Shown here piece after piece: positions 43,413-51,735 of a DNA stretch of 64,000 nt (the first letter of the stretch is position 1; each line of letters starts with the position of its first letter). Both the position numbers and the translations under genes were made by a program. Origin of the DNA: Dethiosulfatibacter aminovorans DSM 17477 (lineage in GTDB: Bacteria > Bacillota > Clostridia > Tissierellales > Dethiosulfatibacteraceae); NCBI RefSeq assembly GCF_900142005.1, contig NZ_FQZL01000005.1, positions 248,001 to 312,000 on the forward strand, given 5' to 3'. Below the pieces are notes generated by a model. That model saw only the letters and a list, made by a program, of their open reading frames with translations. It was not told the DNA's origin and did no database searches.

Positions 43413-45499
43413 TAAATAGTTATCCTTTCCATGGAGAATTTTGTCCTGTCCTTGAACTCCTGTGTTTTTCCGTCGTTGAATCTTTGAATAGGTCTGTAGT
43501 ATCCCGTTACACGACTGTATACGTCTGTGGTCTTGCCGCAGTCAGGACACTCCCAGTATTCTCCCTTTATGTATCCGTGGTCGGGACAATGGGAGAAGGT
43601 AGGGGTATAGGAGATATAGGGCATATTGTACTGTGAGAATATGCTTTTTATCAGGTTTCCCACGACCTTGGGATCCGTAACCTTGTCGCCTGTGTACAGA
43701 TGCTGCACCGTACCGCCGGTATATTTGGTTTGAAGCTCGTCCTGAAGGTCCATTACCTCGAAGATATCGTCCGTATATTTCGAGGGGAGCTGGCTTGAAT
43801 TTGTATAGTATGGGGTTTCTACACTTCCCTGGGTGATTATGTCAGGATATAGCTTTCTATCCTTGAGAGCAAGCCTGTATGCAGTGGATTCCGCCGGAGT
43901 GGCCTCAAGATTGTAGAGATTTCCGGTTTCTTCCTGGAACCGGCTTATCTCTTCTCTCATGAAGTCCATTATGTCGTTTGCCATCTTAAGGCCCTTATCC
44001 GAGCCTATGTCCTTGCCCATGAAATTTTCCACGGCTTCATTCATGCCTACAAGTCCGATAGTGGAGAAATGGTTCATCCAGTATTTTCCTGTCGCATCAT
44101 AGTTACCTTTCAGATATTCGCTGCAGTAAGGATACAGTCCTTCTTCAGTCCATCTTTCGAGGTTTTTCCTCTTGAGTTCAAGGGATTCCCTTGCTATTTC
44201 CATATTGCTCTTAAGTATCTTGAAGAACTGCTCCCTTGTCCTTGCCTTGTATCCTATTCTAGGCATGTTAAGGGTTACAACTCCTATGCTTCCGGTAAGG
44301 GGGTTGGAACCGAAGAGTCCGCCGCCCCTTTTTCTCAATTCTCTGTTGTCAAGCCTAAGTCTGCAGCACATGGACCTGGCATCTTCAGGTGAAAGGTCCG
44401 AGTTTATGAAGTTTGCAAAATAAGGCGCACCGAATTTCACTGTAAGGTCCATCCATTTGTCCGCAACGTCCGTATCCCATGGGAATTTTTCGTCGACGTT
44501 GAGGGTCACAACAGGGAAGGTGAAGAATCTGTTGTCTGCATCACCATCCATCATGCAGTCCACGAAAGCCTTGTTGAGGATGTCCATCTCCGCCTGGAAG
44601 TTTCCGTAGTTTGTGTCCATAACCTTGCCGCCTATGGTTACAGGGGTGTCCTTAAGGTTTGCAGGACAGGTCAGGTCAAAGGTAAGGTTTGAGAAGGGAG
44701 CCTGTCCGCCTATTCTCATGGGCATGTTTATTTCGAATATGAATGACCTTAGATGCCTCCTGACTTCTGCGTAGGTCAGTTTGTCGTATCGTATGAATGG
44801 AGCAAGGTAGGTATCAAAGGATGAAAATGCCTGTGCTCCTGCGTTTTCCTGTTGTGTTGCGAATATGCTGTTTGCAAGCTGTCCCAGTATTGTTGAAAAG
44901 TGTGATGCAGGACAGCTTGACTGTCTTGAACCCCTGAATCCGTTTACGATGAGCTGATAAAGGTCCCATCCGGAACAGTATGGCGCAAGGAAGCCGAGGT
45001 CGTGGATGTGGAGGTCTCCGCTTTCGTGGGCGTTTGACACCTCTACAGGATATATTTCGTTTAACCAGTAAAGCTTTACGAATTCCTCTCTTGTATAATT
45101 GTAAAGTGCCATGACAGACCTGTCGGAACCGTTGGCATTCTCTTTTATCTGCCAGTCCGATTCGTTGAGGTAGTTGTTCATGAGGTTGATGGTTGCTCCA
45201 ACCAGTGAGTCCTTCTGCCTGGCCTCCGATCTTTGCTGCCTGTAAAGTATGAATTTCTTGGCAGTCTGGGCATGACCGTTTTCTATTAAAACCTTTTCTA
45301 TGGTATCCTGGATTTTTTCTATTTCTATGGGTGAATCATATTTTTTTTCAAGTACTTCCTTTACCTGGTCCGTAAGTTCCCGTGCCAGATCAAAGTCTGT
45401 TCCCCCGCAGGCCATGGCGGCCTTGAATATAGCCCTTGCAATCTTGATGTCCTTGAATTCCTTGATTTCTCCGCTTCTCTTTCTTACCGATGTTATCAA
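43412..45499 (-). CDS. nrdD: anaerobic ribonucleoside-triphosphate reductase (class III)
   Basis: The 695-residue enzyme reduces ribonucleotides to deoxyribonucleotides without oxygen. It has an N-terminal ATP-cone (1-95), the catalytic barrel, a C-terminal zinc site (CPDHGYIKGEYWECPDCG, about 635-655) and glycyl-radical motif RVTGYYRP with Gly666. The start is TTG at 45499 after GGGAGG. A cobalamin riboswitch and terminator lie in the leader, so it is probably silenced when B12 allows a class II reductase to work. Confidence 0.96.
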   Translation of the reverse strand: MITSVRKRSGEIKEFKDIKIARAIFKAAMACGGTDFDLARELTDQVKEVLEKKYDSPIEIEKIQDTIEKVLIENGHAQTAKKFILYRQQRSEARQKDSLVGATINLMNNYLNESDWQIKENANGSDRSVMALYNYTREEFVKLYWLNEIYPVEVSNAHESGDLHIHDLGFLAPYCSGWDLYQLIVNGFRGSRQSSCPASHFSTILGQLANSIFATQQENAGAQAFSSFDTYLAPFIRYDKLTYAEVRRHLRSFIFEINMPMRIGGQAPFSNLTFDLTCPANLKDTPVTIGGKVMDTNYGNFQAEMDILNKAFVDCMMDGDADNRFFTFPVVTLNVDEKFPWDTDVADKWMDLTVKFGAPYFANFINSDLSPEDARSMCCRLRLDNRELRKRGGGLFGSNPLTGSIGVVTLNMPRIGYKARTREQFFKILKSNMEIARESLELKRKNLERWTEEGLYPYCSEYLKGNYDATGKYWMNHFSTIGLVGMNEAVENFMGKDIGSDKGLKMANDIMDFMREEISRFQEETGNLYNLEATPAESTAYRLALKDRKLYPDIITQGSVETPYYTNSSQLPSKYTDDIFEVMDLQDELQTKYTGGTVQHLYTGDKVTDPKVVGNLIKSIFSQYNMPYISYTPTFSHCPDHGYIKGEYWECPDCGKTTDVYSRVTGYYRPIQRFNDGKTQEFKDRTKFSMERITI

Positions 45500-45650
45500 A
45501 ATATTTCCTCCCTTTTTTATGTTGTGTCATTTCCATGATTTAATTGTATTCCTGATTAAATTATGGAAATGCATAGATTATATATGGGATACCGGACCCC
45601 GTAAATAGCTGTGTCGTGGATTTTACATATTTTTAACTTTTCAAGCTAAT

Positions 45651-45677
45651 ATAAAAACTCCTGCTGGGCAGGAGTTT
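45651..45677 (-). terminator. riboswitch expression-platform terminator
   Basis: On the minus strand, AAACTCCTGC-CCA-GCAGGAGTTT followed by TTAT. It lies between the cobalamin aptamer and nrdD, where a B12-bound aptamer would favour termination. Confidence 0.78.
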
Positions 45678-45729
45678 GCGGCTTAATCACATGTTTAAAT
45701 CAAGTCGACTTCCCTCCGAAGTTTCTCAA

Positions 45730-45892
45730 ATTCGTGTAGGCAGGTCTCCTGACTCGGATTCATTCTACTTCCTTTTCCTTCCCGATTTCACCAGTGGTCA
45801 CAAGGTTTCGTCATCCTTACAGTAGCGGGGGCTGTAGAGGAATTTCACCTCTTTCCCTATTATCTTCTCTTGAAGCACCTATACAATATTTA
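45730..45892 (-). ncRNA. cobalamin riboswitch upstream of nrdDG
   Basis: Read on the minus strand, the conserved blocks appear in order: GGTGCTT, AATAGGGAAAGAGGTGAAAT, ACAGCCCCCGCTACTGT, CCACTGG, AATCGGGAAGG, and GAGTCAGGAGACCTGCCTA. These match the AdoCbl-type aptamer including the B12 box. The aptamer lies about 230 bases before the nrdD start, followed by a terminator. Repression of nrdDG by coenzyme B12 is the expected outcome. Confidence 0.95.
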
Positions 45893-45899
45893 GTTACAT

Positions 45900-46067
45900 A
45901 TAGATGTTAACATACCCTATATTGGGTGTCAATGGAATTTGAATAAAAAATAAGGTTCAGTAATTAAGATGAAACTGAGGATGGAATTTGGCAACTTTCT
46001 TTCCTATATATTGGTGTTATGAATGTAATTGATGCAGATATACAACTAAGACATACACAGATTTATG
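45900..46067. other. gene-free stretch between riboswitch and csp promoter
   Basis: It should contain the nrdD promoter on the minus strand (AT-rich, not clearly resolved) and nothing else I can support. Confidence 0.4.
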
Positions 46068-46096
46068 TTGACAAGATGAGATATTAGTGTTATTAT
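46068..46096 (+). promoter_or_regulatory. promoter of csp copy 1
   Basis: TTGACA, 17 bases, TATTAT. The same layout recurs before copies 2 and 3. Confidence 0.8.
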
Positions 46097-46102
46097 TTTA
46101 TA

Positions 46103-46236
46103 GTTGCTTAAAACGAAAGTAAATTTAGTAGCAGGTAATTTCAGATTGGTGCTGTATTCATTAAGTGTTATCCTGATTATGAAAATGTTATTAGTTACAA
46201 GAATTTTAGGAAAAATAAAATTAGGAGGTACACACA
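46103..46236 (+). ncRNA. csp leader RNA, copy 1
   Basis: A leader of about 134 nt shares blocks with copies 2 and 3: TTGCTTAAA, CAGGTAATTTC, GATTGGTG, TATTCA, TCCTGATTA, TGTTATTAGTTAC and AGGAGGTACACA. GTAGC near its start can pair with GTTAC near its end; copies 2 and 3 have GTAAC, so pairing is kept through a G-U pair. Confidence 0.7.
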
Positions 46237-46437
46237 ATGAGTGGTACAGTAAAATGGTTTAATGCAGAAAAAGGATTTGGTTTTATAACAGGAGATGACG
46301 GAGTAGATGTATTTGCACATTTCTCACAAATCCAGGTTGATGGCTATAAATCTCTGGAAGAAGGACAAGAAGTGACTTTTGATGTAGTTCAAGGTCAAAA
46401 AGGTCCGCAAGCAGAAAATATCCAAATCGCAAGATAA
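46237..46437 (+). CDS. csp: cold shock protein, copy 1
   Basis: A 66-residue CspA-type OB-fold protein with RNP1 KGFGFI and RNP2 VFAHF, which binds single-stranded RNA as a chaperone. AGGAGG is eight bases from the ATG. A long conserved leader and a terminator (46448-46480) frame it as a single-gene unit. It differs from copies 2 and 3 at a few residues only (KSLEEGQEV). Confidence 0.97.
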   Translation: MSGTVKWFNAEKGFGFITGDDGVDVFAHFSQIQVDGYKSLEEGQEVTFDVVQGQKGPQAENIQIAR

Positions 46438-46447
46438 TTGAATTTTC

Positions 46448-46480
46448 AAATCCCGAACCATATGGTTCGGGATTTTTTTA
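46448..46480 (+). terminator. terminator of csp copy 1
   Basis: AATCCCGAACC-ATAT-GGTTCGGGATT followed by TTTTT. Confidence 0.92.
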
Positions 46481-46544
46481 TTGATTGAAGGCTTGGAAGC
46501 GGCTAAGCTTAGGCGGCTTGCTTGTTTTAGGCCATCTTTTTTTG

Positions 46545-46573
46545 TTGACAAGACATTGTTTTAGTGGTATCAT
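46545..46573 (+). promoter_or_regulatory. promoter of csp copy 2
   Basis: TTGACA, 17 bases, TATCAT. Confidence 0.8.
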
Positions 46574-46579
46574 AATTTT

Positions 46580-46713
46580 GTTGCTTAAATCGACAGTAAA
46601 ATTAGTAACAGGTAATTTCTGATTGGTGCTCGTATTCATTAGTGTCATCCTGATTAAGAAAGATGTTATTAGTTACAAGTGTTTAAGGAAAAAATGATTA
46701 GGAGGTACACACA
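46580..46713 (+). ncRNA. csp leader RNA, copy 2
   Basis: About 134 nt with the same ordered blocks as copies 1 and 3. GTAAC (46605-46609) can pair with GTTAC (46672-46676), and TAAT (46613-46616) with ATTA (46668-46671), enclosing the GATTGGTG block. Confidence 0.7.
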
Positions 46714-46914
46714 ATGAGTGGTACAGTTAAATGGTTTAACGCAGAAAAAGGATTTGGATTTATAACAGGAGATGACGGAGTTGACGTTTTCGCACACTTC
46801 TCTCAAATACAAGTAGATGGATACAAAACTTTGGAAGAAGGACAAAGCGTAACTTTCGAAGTAGTTCAAGGTCAAAAAGGACCTCAAGCTGAAAACATCG
46901 AAATCGTTGGTTAA
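46714..46914 (+). CDS. csp: cold shock protein, copy 2
   Basis: 66 residues, nearly identical to copy 1, with RNP1 and RNP2 intact; it ends QAENIEIVG rather than IQIAR. It has its own promoter, leader and terminator. Local tandem duplication including the control region is the simplest origin. Confidence 0.97.
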   Translation: MSGTVKWFNAEKGFGFITGDDGVDVFAHFSQIQVDGYKTLEEGQSVTFEVVQGQKGPQAENIEIVG

Positions 46915-46925
46915 TTGAATTTACG

Positions 46926-46956
46926 TACCCTGTGCTGTAAGCGCGGGGTTTTTTAT
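46926..46956 (+). terminator. terminator of csp copy 2
   Basis: Imperfect ACCCTGTGCT / AGCGCGGGGT stem followed by TTTTTT. Confidence 0.75.
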
Positions 46957-46995
46957 ATTTTTACATTTTCTTAATGTATTTACAGCCCTAAGTAT

Positions 46996-47024
46996 TTGAC
47001 AAAATCAATTATTAATGGTAATAT
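46996..47024 (+). promoter_or_regulatory. promoter of csp copy 3
   Basis: TTGACA, 17 bases, TAATAT. Confidence 0.78.
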
Positions 47025-47030
47025 TAGGTG

Positions 47031-47162
47031 TTGCTTAAAGAGTAGTAAATTTGTAACAGGTAATTTCTGATTGGTGTTCATATTCACTTGGTGCTGTCCT
47101 GATTAAGAAAAATGTTATTAGTTACACGAATTTAAGGAAAATATAATTAGGAGGTACACATG
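47031..47162 (+). ncRNA. csp leader RNA, copy 3
   Basis: Same blocks and same GTAAC/GTTAC pairing as the other two leaders. Regions between the blocks, and everything outside the leaders and genes, have diverged. Confidence 0.7.
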
Positions 47163-47363
47163 ATGAATGGTACAGTAAAATGGTTTAACTCAGAGAAAGG
47201 TTTTGGATTTATTACAGGAGATGACGGAGTAGATGTTTTTGCACACTTCTCTCAAATCCAGGTAGACGGATACAAGACTTTGGAAGAAGGACAAAGCGTT
47301 ACTTTTGACGTAGTTCAAGGTCAAAAAGGACCTCAAGCAGAAAATATCCAAATCGCAAGATAA
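47163..47363 (+). CDS. csp: cold shock protein, copy 3
   Basis: 66 residues beginning [16 protein letters not shown]. Two ATG codons are adjacent; the second, at 47163, keeps the eight-base spacing from AGGAGG seen in copies 1 and 2 and is preferred. RNP1 and RNP2 are intact. Confidence 0.95.
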   Translation: MNGTVKWFNSEKGFGFITGDDGVDVFAHFSQIQVDGYKTLEEGQSVTFDVVQGQKGPQAENIQIAR

Positions 47364-47375
47364 TTGAATTTTCGG

Positions 47376-47404
47376 ACCCTGTGCAATAGCACGGGGTTTT
47401 TTTA
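47376..47404 (+). terminator. terminator of csp copy 3
   Basis: ACCCTGTGC-AATA-GCACGGGGT followed by seven T residues. Confidence 0.85.
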
Positions 47405-47411
47405 TTGCAAT

Positions 47412-47447
47412 TAAAAAGGCAGATCCGTGTAAAGATACCTGCCTTTT
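47412..47447 (-). terminator. terminator of the TGA-containing gene
   Basis: On the minus strand, AAAGGCAGGTATC / GATCTGCCTTT followed by TTAATT. It shows that a minus-strand transcription unit ends here. Confidence 0.7.
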
Positions 47448-47484
47448 GTCCATTGCAGTGCGGCTCTGTTGTTTATTTCTTGAT

Positions 47485-47820
47485 TTACAGAAAATCCATA
47501 TCCGGCAGTATATTGTTGTTTTGTTTCGTTATTTCATATCTGTAGATCAACAGGTATTTTCCCTTTCTTTCCTTCACTGATGCTGCAAGCATTTTCACTT
47601 CGTTTTCAGAGGGCAGGACGATAACCTTGTCCTTGAGATCCTGTATATAGTGCATTACAGCCTGTGCATTTTCAGGGTCCACAGGTTCCTTGACTCCCCA
47701 CGGGAGCGACAGTGTCTTAGTGGCGTTTCAGGTGGCGCATAGGTTTTCTTTTCTTTCAACTATTGACTTTTCAATGCTTTCAATCAATTCTCTTTCAAGA
47801 TTTGCAGATGACCCAAACAT
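47485..47820 (-). CDS. candidate selenoprotein with CxxU motif (in-frame TGA)
   Basis: I do not recognise the family. AAAGGAGG lies ideally before ATG at 47820. The frame is open for 30 codons, meets TGA at 47728-47730, and continues in the same frame for 80 codons to TAA at 47485. The context is Cys28-Ala-Thr-TGA31, a CxxU redox motif. Both halves look coding: an acidic helical N-terminus (LERELIESIEKSIVERKEN) and, after the TGA, SLPWGVKEPVDPENAQAV then IVLPSENEVKMLAASVKERK. A CTCCC-GTG-GGGAG hairpin begins 21 bases after the TGA, with G first in the loop, as in bacterial SECIS elements. The alternative is a pseudogene with one nonsense mutation. Confidence 0.6.
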
Positions 47821-47933
47821 ATGATTCCTCCTTTACAATGTATCTGCTTTTATTGGATTAACTTAACATGGTTTTGTAGCTATATTAATATTTTAATATA
47901 TGCAATGGAATTAAGCAATGACTTGAATTTCAA

Positions 47934-47962
47934 TTCACAAAAACATTCAAAGATGTTATAAT
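47934..47962 (+). promoter_or_regulatory. promoter of the YtvI-like gene
   Basis: TTCACA, 17 bases, TATAAT, followed by a 70-base leader. Confidence 0.55.
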
Positions 47963-48034
47963 GTGGAATGATTGAAGTCTACTTGAAGGGTCGAAGCTGA
48001 CTGGATAGATTAAATATATTAAATGGAGAGATGT

Positions 48035-49162
48035 ATGAAAACTGCAACAAAGAGCATAATAAGGCTTTATCTGCCGCTGATAACCATAGCCATAGTTATT
48101 GCATTCCTGTTTTTCAACAGCGGTGCACTGACATCAATAATAAGCGTGTTCAGGCCTGTGATACTGGCCTTTGCCATAGCCTACATACTGGACTCAGTGG
48201 CCAATGTATTCATCAAAAGGCTCAAGATGAAAAGGACGGTAGGAATACTCCTTACCTATCTGATTTTTGTAGGAGCAGTGGCTGCGGCCATATCATTCGT
48301 AGTGCCTGTAATATCGGAAAACTTCAATTCACTGGTGGATTTTTTCGTAAACGGGGACATAGATGTGAACAGGTATATTGAAGACTTGAGTAGCAGGACG
48401 AACAATGCAATTGTTACATGGGTCCTTGACAATTTTACGGATTCAACCGGCGAGACCAGCCAGCAGGTTATTGAATATATAACAGCGGCGCTTCAATATA
48501 TTTCAAATTTTGTCGTAAGCCTCGTATCCAACATTGGAGGCGGCATCCTGGCATTCCTGTCGAGCTTTGTAATGTCCATCTACATGCTCCTTGAAAAGGA
48601 AGACCTTCTGAATAGGGTGAAAAGGACAAACCATGCATATTTCAGTGAAAACAGGGCCAAAAAGCTTGAAGAAGTACTGGAAAAGGCAAATCATATCTTC
48701 AAGATGTATTTCAACGGGAAAATTCTTGATTCCACAATCGTTGGAATGATAAACATATTTCTCTTCACCATATTCGGGGTTCCCTACGGCCTTATTATGG
48801 GAATCCTTGTTGGGGCTGCAAATATGATACCTTACTTCGGTCCCTTCTTCGGTTCGGTGCCCGTTATAGTCGTGTCGCTGTTCGTCAACCCTCCAAAGGC
48901 TCTCGTTGCGTTGATAATTATCATTGCCGTAGGACAGGTTGATGCAAACTTCATAGACCCAAGAATAATAGGAAAAGCCGTAGGAGTAAGTCCCTTCTGG
49001 GTAATATCCGGAGTCAGCATGGGAGCAATTGCAGCAGGTCCCCTTGGAATGATTCTTGGAGTGCCTACTGTAGTGCTTGTAAAGACTCTCATTGAAGAGG
49101 ATGTGGAACTGCGACTTGCTCAAAGGGAGAGTTCAAGCTCCTCAAAGGATAATCCGCTGTAG
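48035..49162 (+). CDS. AI-2E/YtvI family permease-like membrane protein
   Basis: The 375-residue protein has about 8 membrane segments and a central soluble helix region, as in the AI-2E transporter (UPF0118, YtvI/PerM/TqsA) family; GVPYGLIMGILVGAANMIPYFGP is its usual signature. Members export small molecules or ions; the substrate is unknown. GGAGAG at 48026 sets the ATG at 48035, not the ATG at 48023. Its 3' end overlaps the convergent MocR gene by 43 bases with no terminator between them. Confidence 0.9.
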   Translation: MKTATKSIIRLYLPLITIAIVIAFLFFNSGALTSIISVFRPVILAFAIAYILDSVANVFIKRLKMKRTVGILLTYLIFVGAVAAAISFVVPVISENFNSLVDFFVNGDIDVNRYIEDLSSRTNNAIVTWVLDNFTDSTGETSQQVIEYITAALQYISNFVVSLVSNIGGGILAFLSSFVMSIYMLLEKEDLLNRVKRTNHAYFSENRAKKLEEVLEKANHIFKMYFNGKILDSTIVGMINIFLFTIFGVPYGLIMGILVGAANMIPYFGPFFGSVPVIVVSLFVNPPKALVALIIIIAVGQVDANFIDPRIIGKAVGVSPFWVISGVSMGAIAAGPLGMILGVPTVVLVKTLIEEDVELRLAQRESSSSSKDNPL

Positions 49163-50484
49163 GAAATTGAAATTTCATAAACGTCACCCTTTTTTCTTAT
49201 TATATTTACGAGAACACCCTTGTCTGCAAAGAAATCGATGATTTCTTCTGCAGACTTTTTGCTTTCAAGTGAAACAACTGCATGGAGGCCTGAGTCTGCA
49301 CTTATCATTGTCACTTCATATCCCCACAGATATTCAAGGTATTCTTTTATGAGATTTCTCTTTCTGCTGTAAATCCTCTTTATCTTCCTCAGGTGCTTGT
49401 ATATATGTCCCTCCTCGATAAAAGAAGCAAGGGTGAGCTGCTCAAGCTTTGAAGCAGACTGTGTGTATTTTGATGAAATGATCCTGTAGCTTTCCAGTAG
49501 CCGCTCAGGAAGTATCATGTATGACATTCTCATGGCCGGAGTAAGTATTTTTGAGAAGGATCCCAGGTATATCACCCTGTCGTCCTTGTCAAGACCCTGG
49601 AGGCACGGAACGGGCAGTGATTCGAAGCGTATGAGGCTGTCGTAGTCGTCTTCCAGTATGAAGCTTTTGTTCTTTTCGGCCCAGGAAAGAAGGTCAAGCC
49701 TTTTTCCTATGGGCATAAGTGATCCTGTCGGGAACTGGTGGGATGGGGACACATAGGCTATCTCTGCCTGGGAGTCTTCAAGGTACTGTAGATTTAGACC
49801 GTCCTCCTTTACAGGGATGTCAACTGTCTGGAATCCGTAGTCCTCAAATATGTATTTTGCCTTTTCGTATCCGGGGTATTCAACTGCTGCAGTTTTTATT
49901 TGGTTTTTTACCATTCCTGCAAGTATGCCTATGAGATATTGTATTCCCGCTCCTATTACTATCTGTTCAGGCCTCGTTTTGCCTCCTCTTGTCTTGTTTA
50001 CAAAGTTGGATATTTCATATCTAAGCTTGTATTCGCCCTGGTAGGAACCGGAACTGTAGACTTCTTCCTCGAAATCCGTCAATACCCTGTTGTAGAGCTT
50101 TTTCCATATTTTTGTGTCTATGCTTCCAAGGTGAACATTTTCATTTTTGAACTTGTCATGGTTTTCCGCTTCATTGTAAGAAGTTGTATTTTCGGATTCC
50201 ATAGGTGTTGGTTCAATACCTTCACCTGAGAAATAGTCCCTCAGGTCCTGTGCGAAATACCCTTTCTTTGGAAGGCTTTCTATATACCCTTCCGTCAGGA
50301 GCTGGAAATATGAATTTTCAACTGTAGTTTTGCTTATCTTGTATGTGGAGGCAGTTTCCCTTATGGAGGGAAGCTTTTCTCCTTTCTTGATTGTCTGGTT
50401 CTTGATTTCATCTCTGATATGTTCATAGAGCTGTATGTAAACGGGCTTTTTGGATTCCTTGTCGGGAATGAAAGTAAATATCAT
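49120..50484 (-). CDS. MocR/PdxR-type GntR regulator with aminotransferase-like domain
   Basis: The 454-residue protein has an N-terminal GntR helix-turn-helix (about 10-80, KLPSIRETASTYKISKTTV) and a fold-type I aminotransferase-like domain (about 110-454) with VSPSHQFPTGSLMP and a PLP-lysine context near YLGSFSKILTPAMRMSY. MocR proteins sense PLP with an amine ligand. It is divergent from an ECF S component, so it probably controls that uptake gene, with vitamin B6 a good guess. GAGGTGG precedes the ATG. Confidence 0.93.
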   Translation of the reverse strand: MIFTFIPDKESKKPVYIQLYEHIRDEIKNQTIKKGEKLPSIRETASTYKISKTTVENSYFQLLTEGYIESLPKKGYFAQDLRDYFSGEGIEPTPMESENTTSYNEAENHDKFKNENVHLGSIDTKIWKKLYNRVLTDFEEEVYSSGSYQGEYKLRYEISNFVNKTRGGKTRPEQIVIGAGIQYLIGILAGMVKNQIKTAAVEYPGYEKAKYIFEDYGFQTVDIPVKEDGLNLQYLEDSQAEIAYVSPSHQFPTGSLMPIGKRLDLLSWAEKNKSFILEDDYDSLIRFESLPVPCLQGLDKDDRVIYLGSFSKILTPAMRMSYMILPERLLESYRIISSKYTQSASKLEQLTLASFIEEGHIYKHLRKIKRIYSRKRNLIKEYLEYLWGYEVTMISADSGLHAVVSLESKKSAEEIIDFFADKGVLVNIIRKKGDVYEISISYSGLSFEELELSL

Positions 50485-50585
50485 AATCCACCTCTGTCCT
50501 TATTCAAAATATTAAATCTGTATCTTTCCAAGTGGTCACATGTATATTATATTGTATTAAAGAAACAATGTGAAGGAGAATTTTT

Positions 50586-51065
50586 ATGAGAGAAAATAAA
50601 ACAAGAATAATAACTTTATCGGCGCTAATGGCTGCAGTGGTTTATGTAGCAACATATATAGGTACTGCACTTCCTTTTTCGGGATACATTCATTTGGGAG
50701 ATGCAGCAGTTTTCCTGTCGGGTCTTCTGTTGGGACCACACTACGGAATGCTTGCCTCAGTACTTGGTTCTGCAATGGCTGACGGCTTGAAGGGATATGT
50801 GGTCTACATTCCTGCAACTGTGATCCTAAAGGGTGCCATGGCATATATTACAGGTCTTGCAAGGAACAAGAATAACAGTACAATTGCGGGTTCCATGATT
50901 GTGGGAGGACTTGTAATGGTGGCAGGGTACTATGTATATGAAGCTTTTCTGTACAGTAATCTGGCGGCACCACTTGTGAGCATACCTTGGAACGTACTTC
51001 AGTTTGCAGTAGGAATCATAATAGCAATGATATTAATAAAACCTTTTTCAAGATTCAAGATTTAA
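50586..51065 (+). CDS. ECF transporter substrate-binding (S) component
   Basis: The 159-residue membrane protein has five or six segments and the GYIHLGDAAVFLSGLLLGPHYGMLASVLGSA pattern (written here as part of residues 36-66) of the ECF S-component families related to HmpT and PdxU. It would join the shared EcfAAT module, which is not in this window. The divergent MocR regulator makes a pyridoxine-type vitamin plausible. GAAGGAG precedes the ATG. Confidence 0.85.
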   Translation: MRENKTRIITLSALMAAVVYVATYIGTALPFSGYIHLGDAAVFLSGLLLGPHYGMLASVLGSAMADGLKGYVVYIPATVILKGAMAYITGLARNKNNSTIAGSMIVGGLVMVAGYYVYEAFLYSNLAAPLVSIPWNVLQFAVGIIIAMILIKPFSRFKI

Positions 51066-51078
51066 CATTTGTTAAATT

Positions 51079-51121
51079 GCCTTCCTGGATATATAATTAA
51101 TATAGCAGGAAGGTTTTTTTA
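51079..51121 (+). terminator. terminator of the ECF S gene
   Basis: GCCTTCCTG / CAGGAAGG stem followed by TTTTTTT. Confidence 0.85.
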
Positions 51122-51168
51122 TCTTCCCGGGGACCGAAGGTCCGGATTATATTCACAGGATAGAAGGT

Positions 51169-51624
51169 ATGGCAAAGATGAAGATAATAGTTGACGGGGA
51201 CGGATGTCCGCAAAAGGCAAGGAAAATATGCGAAGAATATGCAGCCTATTTTATGATAGACATGGTCGTAGTGTCCAGCATAGATCACAACATGTATGGT
51301 GACTTCAGGACCATCATTGTAGACAAGGGAAGGGACTCCGCCGATTTCAGAATCATAGAAATAGCAAGGAAGGATGATGTTGTTGTCACACAGGACTATG
51401 GACTGGCAAGTCTCCTTCTTGATAAGGTATATGCGATACTGAATCCCGTTGGATTCACATACACCTATGAGAATATGGACAAGCTGCTGATGAAAAGGTA
51501 TATGGGTCAGAAAATCAGAAGGGGCGGAGGACGGACAAGAGGGCCGAAGAAGAGAAAAAGACAGGAAGACCTCCTGTTCGAGGAAGAATTGCTGAAAACA
51601 ATAGAAAACAAGCTGAAGAGATAG
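51169..51624 (+). CDS. UPF0178 (YaiI/YqxD, DUF188) family protein
   Basis: The 151-residue protein has the family's IIVDGDGCPQKA start, VSSIDHN, and VVTQDYGLASLLL, followed by a basic tail (KIRRGGGRTRGPKKRKR). The fold is PIN/NYN-like with acidic residues at the expected metal site, so a nuclease role is often suggested but unproven. It is monocistronic, in a short gap after the ECF S gene. Confidence 0.92.
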   Translation: MAKMKIIVDGDGCPQKARKICEEYAAYFMIDMVVVSSIDHNMYGDFRTIIVDKGRDSADFRIIEIARKDDVVVTQDYGLASLLLDKVYAILNPVGFTYTYENMDKLLMKRYMGQKIRRGGGRTRGPKKRKRQEDLLFEEELLKTIENKLKR

Positions 51625-51735
51625 GAATATGCAAAAATGAAAAAATTATATTTTAATCCAGTATTAATTTGTATTGAATACGGATATATTATATAATTAA
51701 ATAAAGACGAGGAATAATTTTTAGGAGGTATGGAA

